36,266 bases of DNA from DATBFG01 sp036558645 (lineage in GTDB: Bacteria > Acidobacteriota > Terriglobia > Terriglobales > Acidobacteriaceae). The translations under genes and the position numbers were made by a program. This document shows positions 22,428-31,166 of this stretch, one piece after another. The first letter of the stretch is position 1. Every line of letters begins with the position of its first letter. The notes beneath the pieces were generated by a model. It had not been told where the DNA came from and searched no databases. It saw only the letters and a program-made list of their open reading frames with translations. Location of the stretch: contig DATBFG010000047.1 in the NCBI GenBank assembly GCA_036558645.1, positions 1 to 36,266 of the forward strand. The letters are read 5' to 3'.

Positions 22428-23156
22428 ATGAATCCCATCCTTCTAAGCGTACTCCTCGGCCTTGGAGCCGCCCTCGCCAACGGTTTCGGCGGCGCGCTCA
22501 TCGTCCAGAGAAACTGGGATCGTTCCTACCTTCGCTACTTTATTGCCCTCGGTGCTGGCTTCATGCTGGCTACCGCCATCGTCGAGGTAATCCCTGAGAG
22601 CCTGGCTCTCGGCGGCAAGAATGCCGCCTACCTCGTACTCCTCGGATACCTGATCATTCACTTCTTCGAGCACACCGTGACGCCCCACTTCCACTTCGGC
22701 GAAGAAACGCATCATGACGAATTCGTCCACCGTCACAAGAGCTACTCGGTGCTGCTCGGCCTTTTGATCCACACCTTCTTCGACGGCATCGCAATTACCT
22801 CCGGCTTCATCGTCTCGAACTGGTTGGGATGGATTATCTTTCTCGCCGTCTTCCTGCACAAAATTCCCGAGGGCTTTACTGTGGCTTCCGTGATGCTGGC
22901 GAGCGGCCAGAGCCGGCGTACTGCGTGGGGGGCGTCGATGCTGCTGGGAGCAGCCACCCTGGCCGGTGTTTTGACCATGGCGCTCCTCCGGCATGAGATT
23001 GGTTTTGGTTTACCGCTGTCGGCGGGAGTTACGGTATACGTCGCTGCCTCCGACCTGATGCCGGAGGTCAACCGCGAGCCCGGTGTGCGGATGGCGCTAG
23101 TAGTGTTCCTGGGGGTTGGTTTTCTATTTCTGCTCGATCGCTTCTTTCACTTCTAA
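22428..23156 (+). CDS. ZIP-family divalent metal transporter
   Basis: This 242-residue membrane protein has about seven to eight helices. The metal pathway motifs are HTFFDGIAITSG and FLHKIPEGFTVASV, with a His-rich loop (HFHFGEETHHDEFVHRHK) between helices 3 and 4. These mark it as a ZIP transporter importing zinc, iron or manganese into the cytoplasm; which metal is not readable. No ribosome-binding site is visible; the heptamer array fills the gap to the ychF-like gene, so the two may be cotranscribed. Confidence 0.92.
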   Translation: MNPILLSVLLGLGAALANGFGGALIVQRNWDRSYLRYFIALGAGFMLATAIVEVIPESLALGGKNAAYLVLLGYLIIHFFEHTVTPHFHFGEETHHDEFVHRHKSYSVLLGLLIHTFFDGIAITSGFIVSNWLGWIIFLAVFLHKIPEGFTVASVMLASGQSRRTAWGASMLLGAATLAGVLTMALLRHEIGFGLPLSAGVTVYVAASDLMPEVNREPGVRMALVVFLGVGFLFLLDRFFHF

Positions 23157-23177
23157 CAACACCTAGCGCCTCGCCTG

Positions 23178-24413
23178 TTACTCCACCGTGTGCTTCGCCG
23201 TGTATCCGTCTCGCGTGGCGATGAGGACTTTTACATCTTTGCCCTTCTGGTCTTTGACCTTCAACGGTCCGCCGTCAGGTGCAATCAGTTCAACCTTTAG
23301 TTTTCGATAGGAACCATCCAGCTTCGTGTTCGTGGGATGGTAGGCAAGGTTGTACTGGTTGCGAATGTCGCCGGTGATGCTGTGGAAGATTCCCGGCATC
23401 TCTCCTTCGAATCGCGGAAAGTATGCGCGGCCACCAGTTAGTTTGGCGAACGTATTCATCTCGTTGTCGGCCTGAAGATAGTCAATGTTCTGAACCGGAA
23501 TTCCAATTCCGTGCGGCGCCGCTCCCCCTCGCGAGTCGTAGTATTCGCGTAATGCAAATCCCACACTGACCGGAAAGATTGTGACATCCTTCGTAGACTT
23601 TATTTTTTTCATCATCTGGTCGAGGTTGAGCTTGCTGAAGGTATCAATTCCCGTCGTCACCAGGATGACGTACTTCCGTCCTTGGAGGCTGTCCAGCCGA
23701 TCCAGCGTGTCGTACAACGCGTCGAACAGATTTGTTTCGGTGAACCCCGGTATGCGCAGTTGGTTCAGCGCGCCGACGATGGCTCGCTTGTCTTGCGTGA
23801 AGTCCACCATGATGTGCGGCTTGATGTCATACGACACCACCGCCACCCAATCTTCTTTCTTCAGGGAGCTCGCGAACGCATAAGAAGCATTCAACGCGTC
23901 CACCATGAAGTAGTAGTTGGTGGAGGCAAATTCAACCAACAGGACTGCTGTAATCGGCGCTTCTGAAACGTCGAAGTTACTAACGTTTTGCGGAACCCCA
24001 TCTTCGTAGATCCGAAAATTTTCTCTCTTTAAGCCGGGTATGAATTGACCGTCCTTCGTGGTTACGGTGACCGGAACGTTGACCAGCGGGACTTCGATGC
24101 TCAGCGAATAATCCGGCATTCCTTCGATCTTTTTCGGCCGTTCCGGGGGCGGCGGAGGAGGCTCTTCCTTTTTTTTCGGAATGGCATAAGGACCCACATC
24201 GGTCTGTGGTCCGCCCGCCTCGGGCGGAGCTTCTTGCTTCTGTTGCCCGGATGGCGGTTGGGATGACTGATCCTGCGGCGCAGCGCTCTGATCTTGTGCC
24301 GAAGTCGCAAGGGGTTGCAGAGCAAGAGGTTCCAGAACCAGCGCCAGCAAAAAGATTTTCGCCGCCTGGCGTCGCAGGCGCCCAAAGATGTGGGGGAATC
24401 CAGCAGAAAACAT
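23178..24413 (-). CDS. VWFA-related exported protein (acidobacterial type)
   Basis: This 411-residue protein begins at ATG 24413, preceded by AAGGAG; an upstream in-frame ATG at 24479 lacks one. It has a signal peptide (AAKIFLLALVLEPLALQPLATSA), a Gln/Pro-rich linker (KKEEPPPPPPERPKK), a short beta domain (NVPVTVTTKDGQFIPGLKRENF) and a von Willebrand A-like domain, the architecture of the VWFA-related family frequent in acidobacteria. The usual DxSxS metal-site loop is replaced by LLVEFAST, so metal-dependent adhesion is probably lost. It is secreted or periplasmic; the function is unknown. It is divergent from the S55-type gene. Confidence 0.88.
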   Translation of the reverse strand: MFSAGFPHIFGRLRRQAAKIFLLALVLEPLALQPLATSAQDQSAAPQDQSSQPPSGQQKQEAPPEAGGPQTDVGPYAIPKKKEEPPPPPPERPKKIEGMPDYSLSIEVPLVNVPVTVTTKDGQFIPGLKRENFRIYEDGVPQNVSNFDVSEAPITAVLLVEFASTNYYFMVDALNASYAFASSLKKEDWVAVVSYDIKPHIMVDFTQDKRAIVGALNQLRIPGFTETNLFDALYDTLDRLDSLQGRKYVILVTTGIDTFSKLNLDQMMKKIKSTKDVTIFPVSVGFALREYYDSRGGAAPHGIGIPVQNIDYLQADNEMNTFAKLTGGRAYFPRFEGEMPGIFHSITGDIRNQYNLAYHPTNTKLDGSYRKLKVELIAPDGGPLKVKDQKGKDVKVLIATRDGYTAKHTVE

Positions 24414-24438
24414 GCCACTCCTTCTAAATACCCATGCT

Positions 24439-24444
24439 AGTATA
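24439..24444 (-). promoter_or_regulatory. -10 box for the VWFA gene
   Basis: On the minus strand the hexamer TATACT lies 26 nt upstream of the start codon. No good -35 box is found at 16-18 nt, so this is a partial promoter call. Confidence 0.35.
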
Positions 24445-24491
24445 GACGCACTGCTTCGCGATTGGGATGTTTGCAGCACCCCCTCCTCCTA

Positions 24492-24569
24492 CCCGGGACG
24501 AACCCGGGAGATGCCACGCGAAGCCTTATGAAATTTATGGTGGACCTGTTGGCGGTCCTCCGGGGCTAA
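24492..24569 (+). promoter_or_regulatory. structured leader with 13-codon upstream ORF
   Basis: Two small hairpins precede the S55-type gene: CCCGGG-acgaa-CCCGGG (24492-24508) and GGACC-tgttggc-GGTCC (24542-24558). The second lies inside a short ORF at 24528-24569 (MKFMVDLLAVLRG) whose stop ends 3 nt before the gene's ATG. Translation of the short ORF would open this hairpin, so coupling is plausible, but no ribosome-binding site is obvious for either. Confidence 0.35.
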
Positions 24570-24572
24570 TCC

Positions 24573-26360
24573 ATGAGCCGTAGTCTTCTCGCGTTTTTTG
24601 TACTCTGCTTTTCTGTGTTCCCCCCTGCCGTATTTGCTGAAAAAGACAAGCCCGTTCAAACCATTTCAGTGAACGAGATTCACGCCGGAATGCGTGGCGT
24701 CGCCTACACCGTTTTTCAGGGCGTCAAGCCGGAATCCATGGGAGTGGAAGTCCTCGGCGTCCTTCGCAACGCCAACGGCCCCAAGGGCGACATCATTCTG
24801 GTCCGCCTGCAGGGAGAGAAAGCCGAGTACACCGGCGTGGTCGCCGGAATGAGTGGGAGCCCCGTCTACTTCGATGGAAAACTTGCTGGCGCTCTGGCGT
24901 TCCGTATCGGTGAGTTCTCCAAAGAGCCCATCGCAGGGGTGACCCCCATCGGAGAAATGCTTGAAATCAATGCCATGGACCGTTCGCCTGTGCCGCCTTC
25001 CGGGCCGGTCAAAGCTGCGATAGAGTCGCCAACTCGAACGTCGGGTCCTGGTCTATTAAACGCTACGGCACAGAACGTGGCGAACTACCTTAAGCCCATT
25101 GAGACGCCGCTTGTGTTCAGTGGCTTCTCTGACGCTGCGGTCAAAATGTTCGGTTCGCAATTTGCCGATGCCGGCATCACTCCAGTAATGGGCGCTGGAT
25201 CTGTGAGCGACGTCCGACAGCCTGAACCGATTGAACCCGGATCCGCCGTGAGTGCAGTCCTGGTTCGCGGCGACATGGATATTGTTGCCACCTGCACCGT
25301 CACTTACATGGACGCAGAGCACCTGCTTGCGTGCGGCCACCCTTTGCTGCAGTTTGGCATGGTTGACTTGCCGATGACCAAGGCGCAGGTTGTGGCGACG
25401 CTGCCGTCGCCCGCCAACGCCTTTAAAATCGTCAACGCCACTGAACCAATCGGCGCATTCGTGCAGGACCGTCACACCGGAATCATGGGCGAATTTGGCA
25501 AGAAGCCCGACATGATTCCCGTCACTCTCAACATTCATGGCGGCCCGACCAACAAGCAGTTCCACTACGAAGTGCTAAACAATCCGCGCCTCAGTCCCGT
25601 AGCAATGATGGCCACGGTCTACAACGCTCTGCATGGAATGAACGAGTACGGCGAAGAGATCACCTATCGCATGCTGGGCCACATTTCGGTGGATGGTTAT
25701 CCCCAAGTCAGCCTGAACAATATGTTTTCAGCTACGGACGGAAGCCAGCCAGCCGCCGCACTCGCAGCACTTTCCATCGGTGACCGGTTCAGCCGCATTT
25801 ACGAGAATCCCTACAACGCACCGGATATCCATGGCGTCCAGCTCGACTTCGAAGTCGTCAACGACCGCCGTTGGGCTCGCCTTGAAAGCGCTCGTACTGA
25901 CATCACTGAGGCCCGCCCTGGCGACGAGATCACCATCGAAGCGGTCCTGCGGCCCTATCGCGGCGATGGCATCGTTAGCCAGATTCCGATCCACATACCG
26001 ACGTCGACCTCCAAAGGTCCCCTGCGCATCCTTGTAAGTGATGGCGATACTCTTGATCGCATCCGCCACGGTGCTCCACTCCTCGGTCGCAAGCTCGATC
26101 TTGCCTCTACCGTCGCGTTGCTAAATAAGCAGCACGTCAACAATCGGGTCTACGTCTCATTGCTTGAGGCCGACCCTGAAGCCATGATTGCCGACAAGGT
26201 GATGCCCACTCTGCCTCTCTCCATCATGAATGTGATGGATGGCATGCGCGGTACGCAGGACATGGTCGTCCTCGGAGAATCTTCGGTCAACGAGGCCGCG
26301 ACCGATCCCTTGGATTACGTAGTGGCAGGCGCGCAGCTGCTAACTCTCAACATCAAGTAG
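24573..26360 (+). CDS. exported SpoIVB peptidase S55-type protein
   Basis: This 595-residue protein has a signal peptide (LLAFFVLCFSVFPPAVFA). Residues about 88-130 (TGVVAGMSGSPVYFDGKLAGALAF..IAGVTPIGEML) match the serine-containing end of the SpoIVB S55 peptidase domain, with Ser96 the likely nucleophile. A histidine-bearing motif LACGHPLLQFG follows at about residue 256. No PDZ domain is obvious. SpoIVB itself works in sporulation signalling, so a different extracytoplasmic role is expected here. The C-terminal half is beta-rich and has no recognised family. The next gene, also exported, starts 102 nt downstream and may be cotranscribed. Confidence 0.85.
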   Translation: MSRSLLAFFVLCFSVFPPAVFAEKDKPVQTISVNEIHAGMRGVAYTVFQGVKPESMGVEVLGVLRNANGPKGDIILVRLQGEKAEYTGVVAGMSGSPVYFDGKLAGALAFRIGEFSKEPIAGVTPIGEMLEINAMDRSPVPPSGPVKAAIESPTRTSGPGLLNATAQNVANYLKPIETPLVFSGFSDAAVKMFGSQFADAGITPVMGAGSVSDVRQPEPIEPGSAVSAVLVRGDMDIVATCTVTYMDAEHLLACGHPLLQFGMVDLPMTKAQVVATLPSPANAFKIVNATEPIGAFVQDRHTGIMGEFGKKPDMIPVTLNIHGGPTNKQFHYEVLNNPRLSPVAMMATVYNALHGMNEYGEEITYRMLGHISVDGYPQVSLNNMFSATDGSQPAAALAALSIGDRFSRIYENPYNAPDIHGVQLDFEVVNDRRWARLESARTDITEARPGDEITIEAVLRPYRGDGIVSQIPIHIPTSTSKGPLRILVSDGDTLDRIRHGAPLLGRKLDLASTVALLNKQHVNNRVYVSLLEADPEAMIADKVMPTLPLSIMNVMDGMRGTQDMVVLGESSVNEAATDPLDYVVAGAQLLTLNIK

Positions 26361-26462
26361 ATCTTCGCCGTCCGCGATTGGCTTTGTCGGAAGCTAGGAC
26401 CCTTTCGCTGCATTCATTTGCAGTAACTTGCTTTTCTCCCCGTAAAAGGTTGAGATATTTTC

Positions 26463-28700
26463 ATGATCGCGACAACCCGTAGAAGTGTGCTGTTCCTTAA
26501 CCTCTTCATACTCATATCCGGTTTTTCTTTCGCAGAGGGCACGCGCACCTGGGAGCAGTCCAAGTTCGAAGAGCTGATCAAGGGCACACCCCGAGGTGTC
26601 GCTGTCTTGAGTAGTGGTGCGCTGGAATTGGCCCCGGCTTTCAAGGCCCTTTCCACAACGCCTTCAACCTTTATCTGGGCGATCGCCTCCGACGCGGCCG
26701 GCAACCTCTTCGCCGCCGCGGGATCTCCAGCCCGCGTTTACCGCATCACGCCGGATGGTTCCTCCACAGCCATCTTTCAGCCGCAGGAATTGCAAGTACA
26801 GTCGCTGGTTGTCGACAAAGATGGCGTGATCTTCGCTGCCACGAATCCCGACGGAAAGGTTTATCGCCTTGAACACGTGAGCAGTGCAGGGAAGCCCTCC
26901 ACCAACGCACCCGGAGGCTCTTGGAGTTCGACCGTCTACTTTGATCCCGGCACCAAGTACATCTGGGACCTTGGCCTCGACGGTTCGGGCAACCTGTTTG
27001 TCGCTACTGGGGATCGCGGAGAGATCTATCGCGTGACGCCGAAGGGCGAACACACCATCTTCTTTAAGAGCGATGAGGCACACATCCGCACCCTAGCATT
27101 CGATTCCGCTGGAAACGTGATTGCCGGTTCCGATGGCAGTGGCCTCGTGTATCGAATTTCTCCGCAGGGTGAAGGCTTTGTCCTCTACAGCGCACCCAAG
27201 AAGGAAATTACCGCGCTCGCCATCGACAAAGCCGGCAACATCTATGCCGCGGCTGCGGGAGAGAAACGCCCAGGCGCACCTGCAGCGCCTGTAACCCTTA
27301 TAGCGCCTCCTCCGCAGGCGCCATCGCCCACAGCCACGCAGACTACGGTTACCGCGACCACGACCACTTCACCCGCTTCCGCCCCAAACATTCCATCGCT
27401 TCCTCCCATCACGACCGCCGGAGGTTCTGAGATCTATCGCATCTCACCCGACGGCTCTCCCAATCGAGTGTGGACCTCACGTGAAGACCTCGTATACGCC
27501 CTTTCTTTCGATCAGCAAGGGCGTCTGCTTGCAGGTACTGGAAATCGCGGACACGTCTTCGCGATCAGCGGAGAAGACACTTATACGGATCTGCTCAAAG
27601 CCAGCGCAAGCCAGATCACATCTTTTGCCAGCGCTCCCGCAGGCGGACTCTATGTCTCCACAAGCAATCTCGGAAAAGTGTTTCTGCTTGGTCCGGCCCC
27701 CGAAGCCGAAGGTACCTACGACAGCGATATCTTTGATGCCCGCATTTTTTCTCGCTGGGGACGCGCTCAGTTTCGCGGCGCAGGCAACGTAGACCTTTCT
27801 GCCCGCAGCGGCAACGTGGATAACCCAGACCGAAATTGGAGTCCGTGGAAAAGGATCGACATGCAGAAAGACGGCGAAGTAAGCGTCCCTCCAGCGCGCT
27901 TCATTCAATGGAGGGCCGTTCTTCATGCCGGACCTTCCACGCCCCGCGTGGACAGCGTCTTATTGAACTACTTGCCCAAGAACGTTGCGCCCGACTTTGA
28001 CGATGTCTCGACTCAACCGGGTGTTCGCTACCAGGCTTTGCCGAAAGTGGACACATTGCCCGGCCAGCCCCGCTTCGACCAGCAACCCGTCACCGTTCAC
28101 GATTCTGACTCCATCGGAGTGAAGTGGACGGTCCACGATGATAATGACGATCAAATGGTCTATTCGGTTCTTTATCGTGGAGACGGTGAATCCCGCTGGC
28201 TACTACTTAAGGATCAGCTTACTGACAAGTTCTATTCCTTTGACTCCTCGTTGCTTCCCGACGGGGGCTATACCCTGAAGGTTGTTGCCTCGGATGCGCC
28301 ATCCCACTCTCCGGATCAGTCTCTCAGTGCGGAGCGTGAAGGCCCCCGCTTTGAAGTCGACACCACTGCTCCCCAGATCGAAGGCCTCACAGCCGCAATA
28401 GAGAACAATCAACTTCATGTAGCCTTTCGCGCAGTTGACGGCTATTCCATCATCAAGCGCGCGGAGTTTTCGATCGATGCCGGGGACTGGCAGTTCGTGG
28501 AGCCGATTGGCCAGCTTTCCGACGCAAAAGCGGAGAGCTATGACTTCCGCGCAGCCGTTCCTGAATCCTCCACCGCGGGAAGTCCAAATTCGGCGGGGTC
28601 GATGGAGCACGTTATCGTCGTCCGCGTCTACGATCGCTACGACAATATGAACGCCGCGAAGAGTGTGGTTCGTGCGGGAGTTCAACCGGCCCATAAGTAA
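26463..28700 (+). CDS. exported beta-propeller protein
   Basis: This 745-residue protein has a signal peptide (SVLFLNLFILISGFSFA). Residues about 60-420 hold repeated propeller blades of the type AGNLFAAAGSPARVYRITPDGS, GNLFVATGDRGEIYRVTPKG and GRLLAGTGNRGHVFAIS. A Pro/Thr/Ala-rich linker (about residues 278-318) interrupts the propeller. The C-terminal part is beta-rich and Ig/FN3-like (DNDDQMVYSVLYRGDGES, YTLKVVASDAPSHSPDQ). It is probably a surface or periplasmic scaffold; no catalytic site is recognised. It lies 102 nt after the S55-type gene and may act with it. Confidence 0.82.
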   Translation: MIATTRRSVLFLNLFILISGFSFAEGTRTWEQSKFEELIKGTPRGVAVLSSGALELAPAFKALSTTPSTFIWAIASDAAGNLFAAAGSPARVYRITPDGSSTAIFQPQELQVQSLVVDKDGVIFAATNPDGKVYRLEHVSSAGKPSTNAPGGSWSSTVYFDPGTKYIWDLGLDGSGNLFVATGDRGEIYRVTPKGEHTIFFKSDEAHIRTLAFDSAGNVIAGSDGSGLVYRISPQGEGFVLYSAPKKEITALAIDKAGNIYAAAAGEKRPGAPAAPVTLIAPPPQAPSPTATQTTVTATTTTSPASAPNIPSLPPITTAGGSEIYRISPDGSPNRVWTSREDLVYALSFDQQGRLLAGTGNRGHVFAISGEDTYTDLLKASASQITSFASAPAGGLYVSTSNLGKVFLLGPAPEAEGTYDSDIFDARIFSRWGRAQFRGAGNVDLSARSGNVDNPDRNWSPWKRIDMQKDGEVSVPPARFIQWRAVLHAGPSTPRVDSVLLNYLPKNVAPDFDDVSTQPGVRYQALPKVDTLPGQPRFDQQPVTVHDSDSIGVKWTVHDDNDDQMVYSVLYRGDGESRWLLLKDQLTDKFYSFDSSLLPDGGYTLKVVASDAPSHSPDQSLSAEREGPRFEVDTTAPQIEGLTAAIENNQLHVAFRAVDGYSIIKRAEFSIDAGDWQFVEPIGQLSDAKAESYDFRAAVPESSTAGSPNSAGSMEHVIVVRVYDRYDNMNAAKSVVRAGVQPAHK

Positions 28701-28708
28701 GCTTGGCA

Positions 28709-28724
28709 GCCGCAGCTGCGCGGC
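28709..28724. terminator. weak hairpin between convergent genes
   Basis: GCCGC-AGCTGC-GCGGC forms a small GC stem in the 37-nt gap between the propeller gene and the convergent DinB-like gene. No T-run is present; it may serve both directions. Confidence 0.25.
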
Positions 28725-28737
28725 AACTTGAGAAGAC

Positions 28738-29304
28738 TTATCGCACCTGCAATCCGTACTTTTGTGTAGGCGGCGGCACAATCCCGCACATCCTCAGGTA
28801 CTCCACAACTTGCCCATAGTGATCCGCCACGTGCCAGACGGCTGTCACTGCAATTCCAAGCTTTGTGTTCGGTCCAGCGTATCGTCCTTCGACCCGGTCG
28901 AGTGCATTCTTTGAATTAATGGTGGGCAGGACCCGTTCGGAATAGTCGATGGAATCCTTCAAATACTGCACTAACTCAGCTTTCGTCTTTGCCTTGGACG
29001 GTCCACCTTTTTCGCACAAATCGGGCGGAGTCTTGCCTTCAATCTCGTTGAAGAAGGCAAAGTTCGCACACGCGACGTGCTTCACCTGCTCTGCAAACGA
29101 GCGCACATCCTTGAAGTTTCCAGCGGTGGGAACGAAGTCATACTTCGACTCCGGCATCGCCTCTGCCACGCTCAGAAACTGGCTCTCTGTCCATTTCAAC
29201 GTGCCACCAATACTCCCCGCGATGTCCTTCGGGATGTCATCCTTCTGGGCAAACGCCGGCAAACAAGCAATCATCCAGACCGCAACTGTCAGCAGTAATT
29301 TCAC
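28738..29304 (-). CDS. DinB-family protein with signal peptide
   Basis: This 188-residue protein is placed in the DinB/YfiT-like four-helix fold from its metal-ligand pattern: a His in EQVKHVACANF and two in AVWHVADHYGQVVEYLR. The DinB name is structural; no DNA-repair role is implied. The start is taken as GTG at 29304 because AGGAGG lies 5 nt upstream; the ATG at 29319 overlaps that site. The N-terminus KLLLTVAVWMIACLPAFA is a signal peptide, so the protein is exported, which is typical of acidobacterial members. It may share a transcript with the NTF2-like gene. Confidence 0.85.
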   Translation of the reverse strand: MKLLLTVAVWMIACLPAFAQKDDIPKDIAGSIGGTLKWTESQFLSVAEAMPESKYDFVPTAGNFKDVRSFAEQVKHVACANFAFFNEIEGKTPPDLCEKGGPSKAKTKAELVQYLKDSIDYSERVLPTINSKNALDRVEGRYAGPNTKLGIAVTAVWHVADHYGQVVEYLRMCGIVPPPTQKYGLQVR

Positions 29305-29349
29305 TGCACCCTCCTGCATAGCCTCTTTGACGAAACTGGCGGGTTAACG

Positions 29350-29787
29350 TTACTGCTTTACGGGGACGCTATAGTGGGACGCGATTACCTGCCACTTACC
29401 CTCGATTTTCATCCAGACATCAGTCAGGCGGTCGCGATACTCGTAACGGTTTCCCTTCGATCCCCCGACCTCATGATAGGCACCAGTCACCACGGCCGTA
29501 TTCCCATGAAGCCGGACCCGCATGTCGGATTGTTCTGCGATGTCTACTTTCACCGAAGAATCGGCCGTATGACTGATGTACCCAGCCTTACCATAAGTGC
29601 TCCCATCTTCAACCGTGATGACGAAATCATCGGCCAATAGCTCCGCGAGCATGCTGACGTCGCGGTGCTTATAGGACTCCGTCCACTTCTTTTCAAGAGC
29701 AAGCACCTTGTCAGCATCTGGTGCGCGCTGCGCGACGGCAAGGGGAGTGCACAATACCAAAGCGAGGGCACATGTTCTGGGGAGCAT
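29350..29787 (-). CDS. exported NTF2-like (DUF4440) protein
   Basis: This 145-residue protein has a signal peptide (MLPRTCALALVLCTPLAVA) and a small NTF2/SnoaL-type fold: ALEKKWTESYKHRDVSMLAELLADDFVITVEDGSTYGKAGYI, then AVVTGAYHEVGGSKGNRYEYRDRLTDVWMKIEGKWQVIASHYS. This is the DUF4440 pattern. The ATG at 29787 is chosen since it begins the signal peptide; a GTG at 29805 is possible and neither has a good ribosome-binding site. No catalytic role is assigned. It lies 45 nt before the DinB-like gene on the same strand. Confidence 0.85.
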   Translation of the reverse strand: MLPRTCALALVLCTPLAVAQRAPDADKVLALEKKWTESYKHRDVSMLAELLADDFVITVEDGSTYGKAGYISHTADSSVKVDIAEQSDMRVRLHGNTAVVTGAYHEVGGSKGNRYEYRDRLTDVWMKIEGKWQVIASHYSVPVKQ

Positions 29788-29826
29788 GCCAGATATTGTC
29801 CGCACAATTCAGAATCTCGCCAAGTC

Positions 29827-31107
29827 TCAAGCAATAGACCTCAAATCCTGTTCCTTAGGCGCCAACTCTTCCGCGGTGAGCTGATTCGCCTGTCGCAGAG
29901 CAGGGAACAGCCACACCCAGAGAGCAATTACAACCAGTGTGCCGATTCCACCCAGCACCACAGACTCTACCGTCCCGAACCAGTGCGCCGTTAACCCTGA
30001 CTCGAATTCGCCCAATTCATTCGATACCCCAATAAATAACATGTCGACCGCATTGACTCGTCCACGCATCTCATCCGGAGTCGCTACCTGAATCAGCGTG
30101 CCGCGAATGATGACGCTCACCATATCTGTCGCACCTACTAACACCAATGCCACAAGCGAGAGCACCAAATTTCGAGATATGCCAAAAAGAATTGTGCAGA
30201 CACCGAATCCCGCTACGCACCACAGCATAGTGACGCCCGCTCGCCGGCGTATCGGGTAGTGAGCAATCGTAATCGCCATCATCGCCGCACCCACGCCCGG
30301 TGCGCTCCGCAGCAGTCCTAGTCCCCATGGGCCTGTCTTCAGAATCTCGCTGGCGTAGATCGGCAAGAGTGCAACGGCTCCGCCCAGTAAAACCGCGAAC
30401 ATGTCCAGGGAGATCGAGCCTAGGATCACCTTCTGCCGCCATATGTAGTGAAATCCCGCAAAGATCGTCTTCGCACTGATGGGCTCGCGCGAGAATTTCT
30501 GGGGCTGAGCATTGATTCTGAACGTCGACACCATCGCAGCTGCTGAGACTGTGGTCGATACCGCGTACACAGCCGCAGGCCCGTGAAAGATGGCGTACAT
30601 CACTCCACCCAGTGCGGGGCCAAGAATCATGGCTACCTGGAAAACGCTGGAACTCCACGCCACTGCATTCGGGAAATGTTCTTCAGGGATCAGTTGCGGA
30701 AGTAGGGCGCGGCTTACAGGTCCATTAAAGGATCGCACGACACCAATTCCGACTAAAACCGCATAGATCGGAACCACGCTTTGCAAACCGTGGTACGACA
30801 ATCCGAGCAGCAGGGCTGAGCACAACGTGAATCCCGTATAGCACCACATCAGGAGCCTGCGTCGGTTGAGCCGGTCAGCCGCGTGTCCGCCTATCAGAAA
30901 TAAGGCGACTCCGGGAAGAAACTGCGCCAGGCCTACATATCCCAGGTCGAGTGCGCGATGCGTGATCTCGTAAACCTGCCAGCCCACTGCGACCGATAAC
31001 ATTTCAAGTGCTGTGACAACCAGAAAGCGCGCGGTCGCGTAAATCGTGAACGCCGGATACTTGAACGCGATTCGTCCTTCGAGTCGTGGGTCTCGACCTT
31101 CGGTCAT
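29827..31107 (-). CDS. MFS exporter (EntS-like)
   Basis: This 426-residue membrane protein has about 12 helices and the MFS loop motif GGHAADRLNRRRLL between helices 2 and 3. The overall pattern (FLVVTALEMLSVAVGWQVYEITHRALDLGYVGLAQFLP) resembles the EntS/MFS_3 group of siderophore or drug exporters. A C-terminal hydrophilic tail follows the last helix. The substrate is unknown. It is divergent from the methyltransferase-like gene at 31167 with a 59-nt gap. Confidence 0.9.
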   Translation of the reverse strand: MTEGRDPRLEGRIAFKYPAFTIYATARFLVVTALEMLSVAVGWQVYEITHRALDLGYVGLAQFLPGVALFLIGGHAADRLNRRRLLMWCYTGFTLCSALLLGLSYHGLQSVVPIYAVLVGIGVVRSFNGPVSRALLPQLIPEEHFPNAVAWSSSVFQVAMILGPALGGVMYAIFHGPAAVYAVSTTVSAAAMVSTFRINAQPQKFSREPISAKTIFAGFHYIWRQKVILGSISLDMFAVLLGGAVALLPIYASEILKTGPWGLGLLRSAPGVGAAMMAITIAHYPIRRRAGVTMLWCVAGFGVCTILFGISRNLVLSLVALVLVGATDMVSVIIRGTLIQVATPDEMRGRVNAVDMLFIGVSNELGEFESGLTAHWFGTVESVVLGGIGTLVVIALWVWLFPALRQANQLTAEELAPKEQDLRSIA

Positions 31108-31166
31108 GTATTTCTACTCTGCCACAAGTCGAGACTCCCTGCTGAAGGCGCGTTCGGGGCCTCGAT

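Noticed and set aside
22443..22994. 183-codon antisense ORF within the ZIP gene
   Set aside because: The sense frame has the ZIP metal motifs; the antisense frame has no domain.
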